A stretch of 64,000 nt of DNA from UMGS1370 sp963557065 (GTDB lineage: Bacteria > Bacillota > Clostridia > Lachnospirales > Lachnospiraceae). The stretch is from NCBI GenBank assembly GCA_963557065.1, contig CAUWCT010000044.1, positions 1 through 64,000 on the forward strand, read 5' to 3'. Under the pieces are notes generated by a model, which ran no database searches, had not been told where the DNA came from, and worked only from the letters and a program-made list of their open reading frames with translations. Shown here in pieces: positions 52,496 to 60,569 of this stretch (positions are counted from its first letter, which is position 1; the number at the start of each line of letters is the position of its first letter). A program made the translations under genes and the position numbers.

Positions 52496-53590
52496 ATGGA
52501 AAAAAGCAGAAAAATCCGATCCGGACTGACCATAGGATGTATGGCTGCGGCATTTGCAGCGCTTTTGTTTTTTGCCCAGAGAGTGCTGATGCCCAAGTAT
52601 CAGGGGGCTGTGATCGAGGGGAATTTTACAGAAGAATATTATCGGGACCCCACCAGACATGAACTGCTTATCATCGGCAACTGCGAATCCTATGAAAATA
52701 TATCCACGATGAAGCTGTGGGAGGATTTTGGAATTACCAGTTACATCCGGGGCAATTCCAACCAGCTTGTTTCCCAGTCCTATTATCTGCTTATGGATGC
52801 GCTGAAGCGGGAGACGCCCAAAGCGGTTATTTTCAATGTGCAGGCCATGATGGTAGAAGGACAGGATACAGAAGAATACAACCGGATGGTATTTGACGGC
52901 ATGAAGTGGAGCCGTTTCAAGTGGGAGGGAATCCAGGCGTCTGCCATGGAAGAAGAACATATGGCAGAGTATCTGTTTCCCCTGCTCCGTTATCACTCCA
53001 GATGGTCAAAACTGACCAAAGAAGATTTCCTTTACAGCATCAAAGAAAAACCTCTTACTTCTTTTAACGGATATTATCTGCGGGCGGATGTCCGGCCTGC
53101 TGGAGAATTTCCAAGAGAGAGAAGAAAGGCGGATTATACATTTCCGGAAGAAAATTACAGGTATCTGGACATGATGCGAAAGGCCTGTGAGGAGAGAGGG
53201 ATTGCCTTTATTCTGATGAAGGCCCCCAGTCTGTATCCGGAATGGACGGAACCTTATGAGAGACAGATTCTCCAGTATGCCGGGGAACACGATCTGCTCT
53301 ATATCAATCTGCTGGCAGATATGGACAAGGCAGGACTGGATATGACAAAGGATACCTATGATGAAGGACTCCACTTGAATGTTTACGGTGCAGAAAAAGT
53401 GGCTTCCTATCTGGGACCGATTCTCACAGAACAGTTTGGACTGTCTGATTACCGGAAAGAAGAAGAGACGGCCTTTTACTATAATGAGCGCCTTTTGGCT
53501 TATAAGGAAGAAAAGAAACGCCAGGAACAGGAGTTTTGTCAGCTGGGATATATTAAAAAATTTACAAACCCTGAAGATGAGCCTCAATAG
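52496..53590 (+). CDS. membrane-anchored SGNH-like protein (DltD/AlgJ-type partner)
   Basis: About 364 residues: one N-terminal TM (about 10-30) and an outside alpha-beta domain. LLIIGNCESYENIS (near 57-70) sits where SGNH hydrolases have the nucleophile block, and DTYDEGLHLNVYGAEK (near 284-299) matches the Asp-x-x-His block. Such proteins work with MBOAT membrane acyltransferases (DltD with DltB, AlgJ/AlgX with AlgI) to move acyl groups onto wall polymers; an MBOAT gene lies 2.7 kb downstream. The nucleophile block carries Cys-Glu-Ser rather than a clear GDS/GSS. The exact start is uncertain as no strong ribosome site is seen. Confidence 0.72.
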   Translation: MEKSRKIRSGLTIGCMAAAFAALLFFAQRVLMPKYQGAVIEGNFTEEYYRDPTRHELLIIGNCESYENISTMKLWEDFGITSYIRGNSNQLVSQSYYLLMDALKRETPKAVIFNVQAMMVEGQDTEEYNRMVFDGMKWSRFKWEGIQASAMEEEHMAEYLFPLLRYHSRWSKLTKEDFLYSIKEKPLTSFNGYYLRADVRPAGEFPRERRKADYTFPEENYRYLDMMRKACEERGIAFILMKAPSLYPEWTEPYERQILQYAGEHDLLYINLLADMDKAGLDMTKDTYDEGLHLNVYGAEKVASYLGPILTEQFGLSDYRKEEETAFYYNERLLAYKEEKKRQEQEFCQLGYIKKFTNPEDEPQ

Positions 53591-53630
53591 CATTTTGCTT
53601 TTAAATACACATGACAAGGAGGAATACACA

Positions 53631-54122
53631 ATGTTAAAAAAGATTACGGTTACCATTCTCGCAGCAGTGACGGCGCTGTCTATGAGCGTGTGCGCATGGG
53701 CGGCTGAAAAAAAGACGGCTTACACCTTTACTGCAGACAAGGTGCAGATGGCAGTGGGGGCAGAGGCAAAACCGGTGCTGGACAGCCTTGGAAAAGCAAA
53801 GGAGACAAAGACCCTTACCAACTGCGCCAATGGTGGAAAAGACAAGGTGTATGTATATGACAGCTTTGATCTTTATACCACCCAGAATGACAAAAAGACT
53901 ACAGTGATTCAGTCTATCGTATTAAAAGGTGATAAGGTATCCACAGAAGAAGGCGTAAAACTGGGACAGACTCCCAAAGAAGTAAAGGCAGCTTATCCGG
54001 ATGCCAAAGAAAATTACGGCCTTTATACAGTAACCTTGGGGGATTCTCAGATTATCATTGACTGCGGCGTTAAAAATGATAAAGTAGTAGACATCTCCTA
54101 TGAGTATTATGCTGGAAAGTAA
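53631..54122 (+). CDS. small secreted protein of unknown function
   Basis: 163 residues from an ATG behind AAGGAGG. Signal peptide about 1-25 (ending CAWAA). The mature part has FTADKVQMAVGAEAKPVLDS (near 35) and KLGQTPKEVKAAYPDA (near 115), a layout seen in small secreted beta-rich proteins of clostridia, but I cannot name the family. Two cysteines (near 68 and 146) could form a disulfide. It lies 40 bases after the SGNH-like gene and is followed by a terminator. Confidence 0.75.
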   Translation: MLKKITVTILAAVTALSMSVCAWAAEKKTAYTFTADKVQMAVGAEAKPVLDSLGKAKETKTLTNCANGGKDKVYVYDSFDLYTTQNDKKTTVIQSIVLKGDKVSTEEGVKLGQTPKEVKAAYPDAKENYGLYTVTLGDSQIIIDCGVKNDKVVDISYEYYAGK

Positions 54123-54136
54123 TTGCCGGAAAAAAG

Positions 54137-54168
54137 AAAAGCAGGAGCGCTGACAGGCTCCTGCTTTT
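54137..54168 (+). terminator. terminator before the FkbH gene
   Basis: AAAAGCAGGAGC pairs with GCTCCTGCTTTT around an 8-base loop. Its presence shows that the open frame beginning at 54123 does not start there. Confidence 0.85.
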
Positions 54169-54221
54169 ATAGGATAGAAAGATTGCCGGAAAACGAGACA
54201 GTATGCGAAGATGGAGGGAAA

Positions 54222-56024
54222 ATGGAGGAACTGACCTATCCCTTTGACGGGGAATATCTGATTAAAAAAAGAAAAAGCATAAAGCGTGCCCTGTTAGAAG
54301 AGAACCGGGCGAGAATTCATAAGAAAATAGCGGTTTTAGGGGGTTCTACCACCAGGGATGTGATTTGGATGCTGGAATTGTTTCTGCTGGACATGGGGAT
54401 TGAGCCGACATTTTATGAGTCTGAATATAATCAGTATTATGAGGATGCGGTGTTTGGAAACGAAAGGTTAAAAGAGTTTCTTCCGGACATTATTTATATC
54501 CACACTACCAGCCGGAACGTGCCGGATGTGATGTTTCCAAAGGTGACAGACACAAAAGAGCAGGCAGCAGAAAAGCTGGAGCAGGAGTACGGACATTTCA
54601 GGCAGGTATGGGAACGCCTGGCAGAGACCTATGACTGCCCTGTGATTCAGAACAATTTTGAAAAGCCCTCTTACCGTCTCCTTGGCAATATGGACGCCTG
54701 GGATTATCGGGGAAGAGAGCAGTTCCTTAGCCGGTTAAACCAAAAATTTCATGAATATGCCAGGGAACATGATAAATTTTATATTCAGGACATTGACTGG
54801 CTGGCGGCGGAATATGGGCTAAGCCGGTGGAACGATCCGGTTTACTGGCACATGTATAAATACAGTCCCGCAGTAGGGGCCGTACCGGAACTGGCCTTTA
54901 ATCTGGCCAATATGATAAAATCCATTTACGGAAAAAATAAAAAAGCTCTGGTGCTGGACCTGGACAATACCCTCTGGGGAGGGATTGTAGGAGACGACGG
55001 GCCGGAAAATATTGAAATCGGGCAGGAGACCGGGATGGCCCAGATTTATTCAGAGTTTCAGACGTATTTAAAATCCCTGAAGGAAATGGGAGTGCTGTTA
55101 AATATTGATTCTAAAAATGAGGAGGAAAATGCGCTGGCAGGTTTAAACCGTCCGGACAGTGTGTTAAAGCCGGAAGATTTTATTGCAATCAGGGCCAACT
55201 GGGAGCCCAAGGATCAAAATCTGCACCGGATTGCATCCCAGTTAAATCTGGGGGAAGATGCTCTGGTATTTGTAGATGACAATCCGGCAGAGCGTCAGAA
55301 AGTAAAGACCGGGACTGCTGCCGCAGTGCCGGAGATGACAAAGGGGCATGAGGCGGAGCCGGAGCGATATATAAAGATTTTGGACCGGTCCGGTTTTTTT
55401 GAACCAATGGGAATTTCGGGAGATGATTTAAACCGAAGCGCCATGTATCAGGCCAACGAGCAGAGAAAGAAAATGGAGCAGACATTTGGGGATTACCAGG
55501 AATATCTCCGTTTGCTGGATATGAAAGGGGAAATTGGTCCTTATGCTCCTGAGTATATGCAGCGGATTGCCCAGCTCACCAATAAATCCAACCAGTTCAA
55601 TCTGACCACTATGCGGTGCAGTCAGGCGGATATAGAACGGTTTGCAAAGGAACCCCGCTATCTGACTTTGTATGGAAAGCTTTCAGATAAATTTGGGGAT
55701 AACGGCGTGGTATCGGTCATATTGGGAGAGCAGGAAGGAGAAGAGGTCCATCTCAGGCTGTGGCTCATGTCCTGCAGAGTTTTAAAGCGGGATATGGAAA
55801 AGGCGATGTTGGATCAGCTGGTCAAAGAAGCAGGCAAACGAGGGGCTAAGACACTAATCGGCTATTATTATCCCACTGCGAAAAATAAGATGGTAAAAGA
55901 GTTTTACAAAGAGATGGGATTTCGTTTTGCAGAAGAACTGCCGGAGGGCGGTACTGTATGGAAACTGGATTTGAAAACTTACAGTCCGCAGAATACAGTA
56001 ATTTGCGTAACAGAGCGGAACTGA
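54222..56024 (+). CDS. FkbH-type HAD-IIIC protein
   Basis: 600 residues in three parts. An N-terminal domain (about 1-235) carries VLGGSTTRDVIWMLE (near 30). A HAD-IIIC domain (about 240-380) carries ALVLDLDNTLWGGIVGDDG and FVDDNPAERQK. A GNAT-like C-terminus (about 430-595) carries QLTNKSNQFNLTT and KRGAKTLIGYYYPT. Characterised FkbH proteins take 1,3-bisphosphoglycerate, remove phosphate and load a glyceryl group on an acyl carrier protein. An ACP gene follows 16 bases later. Start chosen at the ATG behind GGAGGG, after the terminator. Overall it matches the FkbH family well; substrate here is inferred. Confidence 0.86.
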   Translation: MEELTYPFDGEYLIKKRKSIKRALLEENRARIHKKIAVLGGSTTRDVIWMLELFLLDMGIEPTFYESEYNQYYEDAVFGNERLKEFLPDIIYIHTTSRNVPDVMFPKVTDTKEQAAEKLEQEYGHFRQVWERLAETYDCPVIQNNFEKPSYRLLGNMDAWDYRGREQFLSRLNQKFHEYAREHDKFYIQDIDWLAAEYGLSRWNDPVYWHMYKYSPAVGAVPELAFNLANMIKSIYGKNKKALVLDLDNTLWGGIVGDDGPENIEIGQETGMAQIYSEFQTYLKSLKEMGVLLNIDSKNEEENALAGLNRPDSVLKPEDFIAIRANWEPKDQNLHRIASQLNLGEDALVFVDDNPAERQKVKTGTAAAVPEMTKGHEAEPERYIKILDRSGFFEPMGISGDDLNRSAMYQANEQRKKMEQTFGDYQEYLRLLDMKGEIGPYAPEYMQRIAQLTNKSNQFNLTTMRCSQADIERFAKEPRYLTLYGKLSDKFGDNGVVSVILGEQEGEEVHLRLWLMSCRVLKRDMEKAMLDQLVKEAGKRGAKTLIGYYYPTAKNKMVKEFYKEMGFRFAEELPEGGTVWKLDLKTYSPQNTVICVTERN

Positions 56025-56040
56025 AAAAGGGAGAGTACGT

Positions 56041-56283
56041 ATGACAAGACAGGAAGTTTTTACAAAATTAGATGAAGTATTTCAGGATGTATTTGATGAT
56101 GAGGACATCCATGTAAAAGATGCCACTACAGCAGAGGACATTGAGGATTGGGACAGCCTGGAGCATATTAATTTAATTGTGGCAGTGGAGCAGGCGTTTG
56201 GGATTAAATTTACCATGGGACAGGTTACAAAGATGAAAAATGTAGGCGAGATGGCTGACATTATTTTGGAAAAGCTGGGATAA
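56041..56283 (+). CDS. acyl carrier protein
   Basis: 80 residues, four-helix ACP fold. The phosphopantetheine serine is Ser39 in IEDWDSLEHINL. Acidic, as usual. It is not beside fatty-acid synthesis genes but between an FkbH loader and an MBOAT acyltransferase, so it most likely carries the group they transfer, like DltC in D-alanylation. Confidence 0.92.
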   Translation: MTRQEVFTKLDEVFQDVFDDEDIHVKDATTAEDIEDWDSLEHINLIVAVEQAFGIKFTMGQVTKMKNVGEMADIILEKLG

Positions 56284-56287
56284 AGCC

Positions 56288-57823
56288 ATGACATTTCTAT
56301 CATATGAGTTTCTTATATTTTTAGCAGTGTCTCTGGTTCTTTACTACGGATGCCCCAAAAGGGGAAAGCCGGCAATTCTTTTTGCAGCCAGCGCCGTATT
56401 TTTGTGGCTGTGCGGGGGGATAAGAACCCTAAGTGTCTATGGGGGTTCGGCAGTGATGGTGTGGGCCGGAGCGCTTTGGATCGAAAAACTGCAAGGCAGT
56501 GCAGAAGATGCGAGGAAAAAAGGAAACCTGGCAAAGGCAGTCTATGGAATCGCAGTGATCATCCTTCTGGGGCTTTTAGCAGGCTTTCAGTATCGGAATT
56601 TTTGGGGATATACCATGGAGGAATTCCACTGGCTGACCGGCACACAGTCAGACTGGACGCCGGTTTCAGTCATTGCTCCTGCAGCCATTTCCTTTTACAC
56701 CCTGACGCTAATCGGATACCTGACTGAGGTGTACTGGGAGAGCATCAAGGCGGAAAAAAGCCTGATGCGTCTGGCCCTGTTCGGGGGATTTTTCCCTCAG
56801 ATGGCAATGGGGCCCATTGCCAGGTATGACAGACTGTCTGTCTCTTTATTTGGGGACAACAAATGGGATTGGAATCAGTTTTTATCAGGTCTTTTGCGCA
56901 TGATGTGGGGATTTTTTCAAAAACTGGTGATTTCAGAGCGGCTGGCTATGGCGGTTAATACCATTTACGGAGATTATGAAACATATACCGGAAGTTTTCT
57001 TGTATTTGCGGCAGTCTGCTTTGCTTTTCAGCTATATACGGATTTTGCGGGAGCCATTGACATTGCTCTGGGAGCTGCCCAAATGTTTGGAGTAAGATTG
57101 GAGGAAAACTTTTGTCAGCCTTTTTATTCCAGAACAGTGGCAGAATTTTGGAGACGGTGGCACATGACTCTTGGGGGATGGTTTAAAGATTTTGTCATGT
57201 ATCCCCTGCAAAAGACAGCCCCTTTTCAGAAGATGGGAAAATGGGGACGAAAAACCTTTGGAAAAAAACAGGGAAAAAAGGTTCCGGTCATAGTAAGCCT
57301 TTTGATTGTCTGGTTCTTTTTGGGGCTGTGGCATGGCGGAAAGTGGACGTTTATTATCGGCTCCGGCCTGTACCATGCAGTTTTAATGAGTATGGCTCTG
57401 CTTGGGGAACCCTGGATCAGGGAATTTTATAAAAAAACAGGAATCCGGGAAACTCATCCCTTGTGGACAGGAATGCAGAGAGTGAGAACCTTTATTCTGG
57501 TAGCAGCCGGATTTGTATTATTCCGTTCCGATTCCCTTTCTATGGCCTGGGGCATTTTTACAAATATGGCGTTGCCCAATATGGGACTGTTTTCAAAAGA
57601 GGGGATGTTAAGTCTGGGGCTTTTATGGGCTGACTGGGCGGTTTTGGCAGTAGCCATGGTTCTTTTATGGCTGGTTTCTTACCAAAAAGAACATGGAGAG
57701 AAAAAAACATGGAGCAGTGAGCAGAAAGCGGCAGCCATCTTTGGACTGATCTTTGCAACGCTTATATTTGGATGGTATGGAAAAGGCTATGACGCTTCTG
57801 CATTTATCTATTCCCGGTTTTAA
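56288..57823 (+). CDS. MBOAT-family O-acyltransferase (DltB/AlgI-like)
   Basis: 511 residues with about 11-12 hydrophobic segments. MBOAT core: MAMGPIARYDRL (near 175), YTDFAGAIDIALGAAQMFG (near 253), FWRRWHMTLGGWFKDFVMYP (near 285) and the catalytic His in FLGLWHGGKW (near 348). DltB and AlgI move acyl groups across the membrane to teichoic acid or alginate. Starts five bases after the ACP gene. It is predicted to pass the ACP-bound group outward to the SGNH-like protein. Confidence 0.9.
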   Translation: MTFLSYEFLIFLAVSLVLYYGCPKRGKPAILFAASAVFLWLCGGIRTLSVYGGSAVMVWAGALWIEKLQGSAEDARKKGNLAKAVYGIAVIILLGLLAGFQYRNFWGYTMEEFHWLTGTQSDWTPVSVIAPAAISFYTLTLIGYLTEVYWESIKAEKSLMRLALFGGFFPQMAMGPIARYDRLSVSLFGDNKWDWNQFLSGLLRMMWGFFQKLVISERLAMAVNTIYGDYETYTGSFLVFAAVCFAFQLYTDFAGAIDIALGAAQMFGVRLEENFCQPFYSRTVAEFWRRWHMTLGGWFKDFVMYPLQKTAPFQKMGKWGRKTFGKKQGKKVPVIVSLLIVWFFLGLWHGGKWTFIIGSGLYHAVLMSMALLGEPWIREFYKKTGIRETHPLWTGMQRVRTFILVAAGFVLFRSDSLSMAWGIFTNMALPNMGLFSKEGMLSLGLLWADWAVLAVAMVLLWLVSYQKEHGEKKTWSSEQKAAAIFGLIFATLIFGWYGKGYDASAFIYSRF

Positions 57824-57865
57824 AGGGCAGAATCATCAAATGACAGAACAGGATGGAAAAAGAAA

Positions 57866-58528
57866 ATGAGTGAACAATTATTAAGGGAGTACCGGGCAGG
57901 AATGACGGTAGAGCTGGGACACCTTCCAGGCGGCAGGCAGATACAGGAGTATTTTTTTGAAACCGAGATTTGGGACGGCCTGTTTGAGAGGATGAAAGGG
58001 AAATCTTTTAAAGAAGACTGCAGTGTGCCAAGAGAGGCGCTGCGCTATATCCGGGTTCTCCATTGGGGAAAATCCGGTCTCACAGTGGGAGAAATGGTCT
58101 GCGACAAAAGCGTCAGCCAGGCGCTTTTGCAGATTTTTAAGGAATTATTTGAAAAACGCTATCCTATTGAGAAAATGCTGCTGATTGATGAGTTTGACGC
58201 AGATGACGAGCGTTCCATGGCGGCCAATAATTCCAGCTGCTTTAATTTTCGCAGAGTGCCGGGAAAGGAAAAACTGTCTCTTCACAGTTTGGGGATTGCG
58301 GTAGATATTAATCCTCTTTACAATCCGTATGTCCGGGTCAATCCGGAAGGCGTTACATTGTGCTCGCCGGAGGGAAGTCAGCCCTACATGGACAGAAAGG
58401 CAGAGTTTCCTTACAAAATAGAGGAAGAGGACGACTGTGTGGCAACCTTTGAAAAGTACGGATTCCAGTGGGGAGGAGACTGGACTACCTGCAAAGACTA
58501 TCAGCATTTTTCTACAACAGGCGGCTGA
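57866..58528 (+). CDS. M15-family D,D- or L,D-peptidase without signal peptide
   Basis: 220 residues. The zinc site of M15 peptidases is visible: SLHSLGIAVDINPLYNPY (near 150, His and Asp) and WGGDWTTCKDYQHF (near 203, second His). Relatives cut D-Ala-D-Ala or the L-Ala-D-Glu bond of peptidoglycan. No signal peptide or TM is encoded at the chosen start, and I see no in-frame upstream extension, which is odd for a wall enzyme. It lies 42 bases after the MBOAT gene. Confidence 0.8.
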   Translation: MSEQLLREYRAGMTVELGHLPGGRQIQEYFFETEIWDGLFERMKGKSFKEDCSVPREALRYIRVLHWGKSGLTVGEMVCDKSVSQALLQIFKELFEKRYPIEKMLLIDEFDADDERSMAANNSSCFNFRRVPGKEKLSLHSLGIAVDINPLYNPYVRVNPEGVTLCSPEGSQPYMDRKAEFPYKIEEEDDCVATFEKYGFQWGGDWTTCKDYQHFSTTGG

Positions 58529-58603
58529 TTTTATTTGACGGGGCAGAAAAAAGGGGAAAACCATCAGGCGGCTTGAAAGACACAGCAAATAAGGAGGAAC
58601 GGT

Positions 58604-59593
58604 ATGTTTGATGTAGTAGCATTAGGGGAACTGTTAATTGACTTTACGCAAAATGGTCTCAGCAAGCAGGGAAACGGCCTGTTTGAAGCAAATCCCGGAG
58701 GAGCTCCCTGCAATGTGCTGGCCATGCTTGCAAAATTGGGGAAAAAGACCGCTTTTATCGGAAAAGTCGGGGATGACTCTTTTGGCAGGATGTTAGGAGA
58801 AACCATAAGGGAAGCGGGGATTGATGACCGGAACCTGGTTTATGATGATAAGGTTCACACAACTCTGGCTTTGGTTCACACCTTTGCTGACGGAGACAGG
58901 GATTTTTCCTTTTACCGGAATCCGGGGGCGGATATGATGCTTCGGGAAGAAGAAATCGACATGGATTTGGTAAAGGATACAAAGATTTTTCATTTTGGGA
59001 CTTTATCCATGACGGATAAGGGCGTTCGCGCCGCTACAATGGCAGCGGTTTCAGAAGCGAAAAAAAGGGGGGCTTTGATAAGCTTTGATCCCAATCTGCG
59101 GCCTCCCTTGTGGGAAAGTCTTGAAGACGCCAAAAAGCAGGTGCGCTGGGGGCTTAACCAGTGCGATATTTTGAAGATCTCAGATAATGAAATCCAGTGG
59201 CTTACCGGAGAAGAAAGCTATACAAAGGGCGTGGAACAGATTTGGAAGGAATTTCCCATTCCGCTGATTCTGGTTTCCATGGGAAAAGACGGAAGCAGGG
59301 CGTATTACCAGAGAAAACAGCAGGAAGGGAAAGCAGGAATCATTGCTGAGGCCAGGCCCTTTATCCAGGAACACACCATTGAGACAACGGGAGCCGGAGA
59401 TACCTTCTGCGCCTGCGTCTTAAATTATGTACTGGAGCATGGTCTGGATGATTTAAGCGCCGACGGGTTAACAGAAATGCTGACCTTTGCCAATGCCGCC
59501 GCATCGTTAATTACCACCAGAAAAGGCGCATTGCGGGTGATGCCGGGAAAAGAGGAAATACTGGAACTGATAAAAGAACGGACAGAAGAATAA
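58604..59593 (+). CDS. scrK: fructokinase (PfkB family)
   Basis: 329 residues. PfkB signature 1 lies in NPGGAPCNVLAMLAKLGKK (near 30) and signature 2 in TIETTGAGDTFCACVLNY (near 263) with the catalytic Asp. ELLIDFT at the start and YRNPGADMML near 105 are typical of bacterial fructokinases; other sugar kinases of this family are possible. AAGGAGG precedes the ATG. Confidence 0.88.
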   Translation: MFDVVALGELLIDFTQNGLSKQGNGLFEANPGGAPCNVLAMLAKLGKKTAFIGKVGDDSFGRMLGETIREAGIDDRNLVYDDKVHTTLALVHTFADGDRDFSFYRNPGADMMLREEEIDMDLVKDTKIFHFGTLSMTDKGVRAATMAAVSEAKKRGALISFDPNLRPPLWESLEDAKKQVRWGLNQCDILKISDNEIQWLTGEESYTKGVEQIWKEFPIPLILVSMGKDGSRAYYQRKQQEGKAGIIAEARPFIQEHTIETTGAGDTFCACVLNYVLEHGLDDLSADGLTEMLTFANAAASLITTRKGALRVMPGKEEILELIKERTEE

Positions 59594-59604
59594 CGAATGA
59601 GAAA

Positions 59605-59641
59605 CAGAAGCGGCCGAAAGAGGGGCCGCTTCGCTGGTTTT
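59605..59641. terminator. terminator after fructokinase
   Basis: GAAGCGGCC pairs with GGCCGCTTC around GAAAGAGG, followed by GCTGGTTTT. It lies between two convergent genes. Confidence 0.65.
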
Positions 59642-60335
59642 AATCATATAATTTTCCGTAAATCTCTTCGGAAAGAGCATCTACATAGGTCTGATCCGGA
59701 AGATCATGATTGGTAATCAGGTAATCCTGAATCAGTTCATAGCGTTTCAGGCTTAATTCTTCAGGAGACAGAGCGGCCGCTGTTTCGCCTAAGGCATTGT
59801 CCAGATCCTGGGCGGTATACGTATCTGTAAACCACTGAATGATGGAACGGGTCCGTTCCTTTTCCTTGGAAACTTCAGGAAGAAACGTTTTTGCAGAGCG
59901 GGATGTTTTTATTGCAATCGCCAGAGCTCCGACAGCAATCAGGGTCAGAGCCAGTTTTACCATAGCAGGAAGAGGGAAAACATTCAGCCAGGAAAGGGCT
60001 GCGCCTGCTGCACAAAGCCCCCCTACCAGATAAAAAGCAGAGGCGGAGGATTTCATGTCTTCATATTTTTGAGCAGCATCTACATAAACGCCGGGATGGA
60101 CATAGGCTTTTTTTGCCAGTTCTGCCGGACTTTCAGAAGAATCCGATTCATCCTGGGATGAGCTGTCATCAGACTCCGCTTCCATCATGGCTTTAAAAGC
60201 CTCCATCTGTTTGGCCATTTCTTCTTTTTTCGCAGCTTTGTAAGCTTCTTCCGATTCATATAAAGGGCTGCCGCAGTCGCTGCAGACGGTAATTCCCTTC
60301 ACAAACTCCATATCACATTTTGGACAGTAGGGCAT
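59640..60335 (-). CDS. zinc-ribbon membrane protein of unknown function
   Basis: 231 residues from the ATG behind AAGGAG. An N-terminal zinc ribbon (CPKCDMEF, then CSDCGSPLY; residues 4-29) is followed by a charged helix, a Ser/Asp-rich linker (about 60-80), two close TM segments (about 108-128 and 130-148) and a soluble C-terminal part (about 160-231). The layout suggests a cytoplasmic sensor or scaffold tied to the membrane. Not a family I can name. Confidence 0.75.
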   Translation of the reverse strand: MPYCPKCDMEFVKGITVCSDCGSPLYESEEAYKAAKKEEMAKQMEAFKAMMEAESDDSSSQDESDSSESPAELAKKAYVHPGVYVDAAQKYEDMKSSASAFYLVGGLCAAGAALSWLNVFPLPAMVKLALTLIAVGALAIAIKTSRSAKTFLPEVSKEKERTRSIIQWFTDTYTAQDLDNALGETAAALSPEELSLKRYELIQDYLITNHDLPDQTYVDALSEEIYGKLYD

Positions 60336-60429
60336 AATCAATTCTCCTTTTTAATCGTATTCAGTAATGGTACACAACTCTGATAGTATTATAAAGGAGA
60401 TTGGGAATTTCGTCCAGCAGGGATTTCCG

Positions 60430-60477
60430 GCATCCGCTACAAGCGGACAGGAAGGTGCATGGTGGCTGAACGGTTAC
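60430..60477 (+). repeat. IS66-type MITE, right-half remnant F
   Basis: Hairpin 2 (TTCCGGCATCCGC-TACAA-GCGGACAGGAA) and the right end TGGCTGAACGGTTAC (60463-60477) are kept; the left half is gone or too decayed (GTAATGGT at 60364 may be its trace). It lies in the leader region of the ABC exporter. Confidence 0.7.
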
Positions 60478-60569
60478 GATTTCTGCTTGAAAGAAGAAAA
60501 TTAGGACTGTTCGGTTTAGCAAATGTATGATAAAATATAGATACTCAGACTGTTAAAAGAGGAAAAAAT

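Noticed and set aside
54123..54221. Upstream extension of the FkbH frame
   Set aside because: It contains a strong terminator hairpin and no ribosome site at its start; the family start fits the ATG at 54222.
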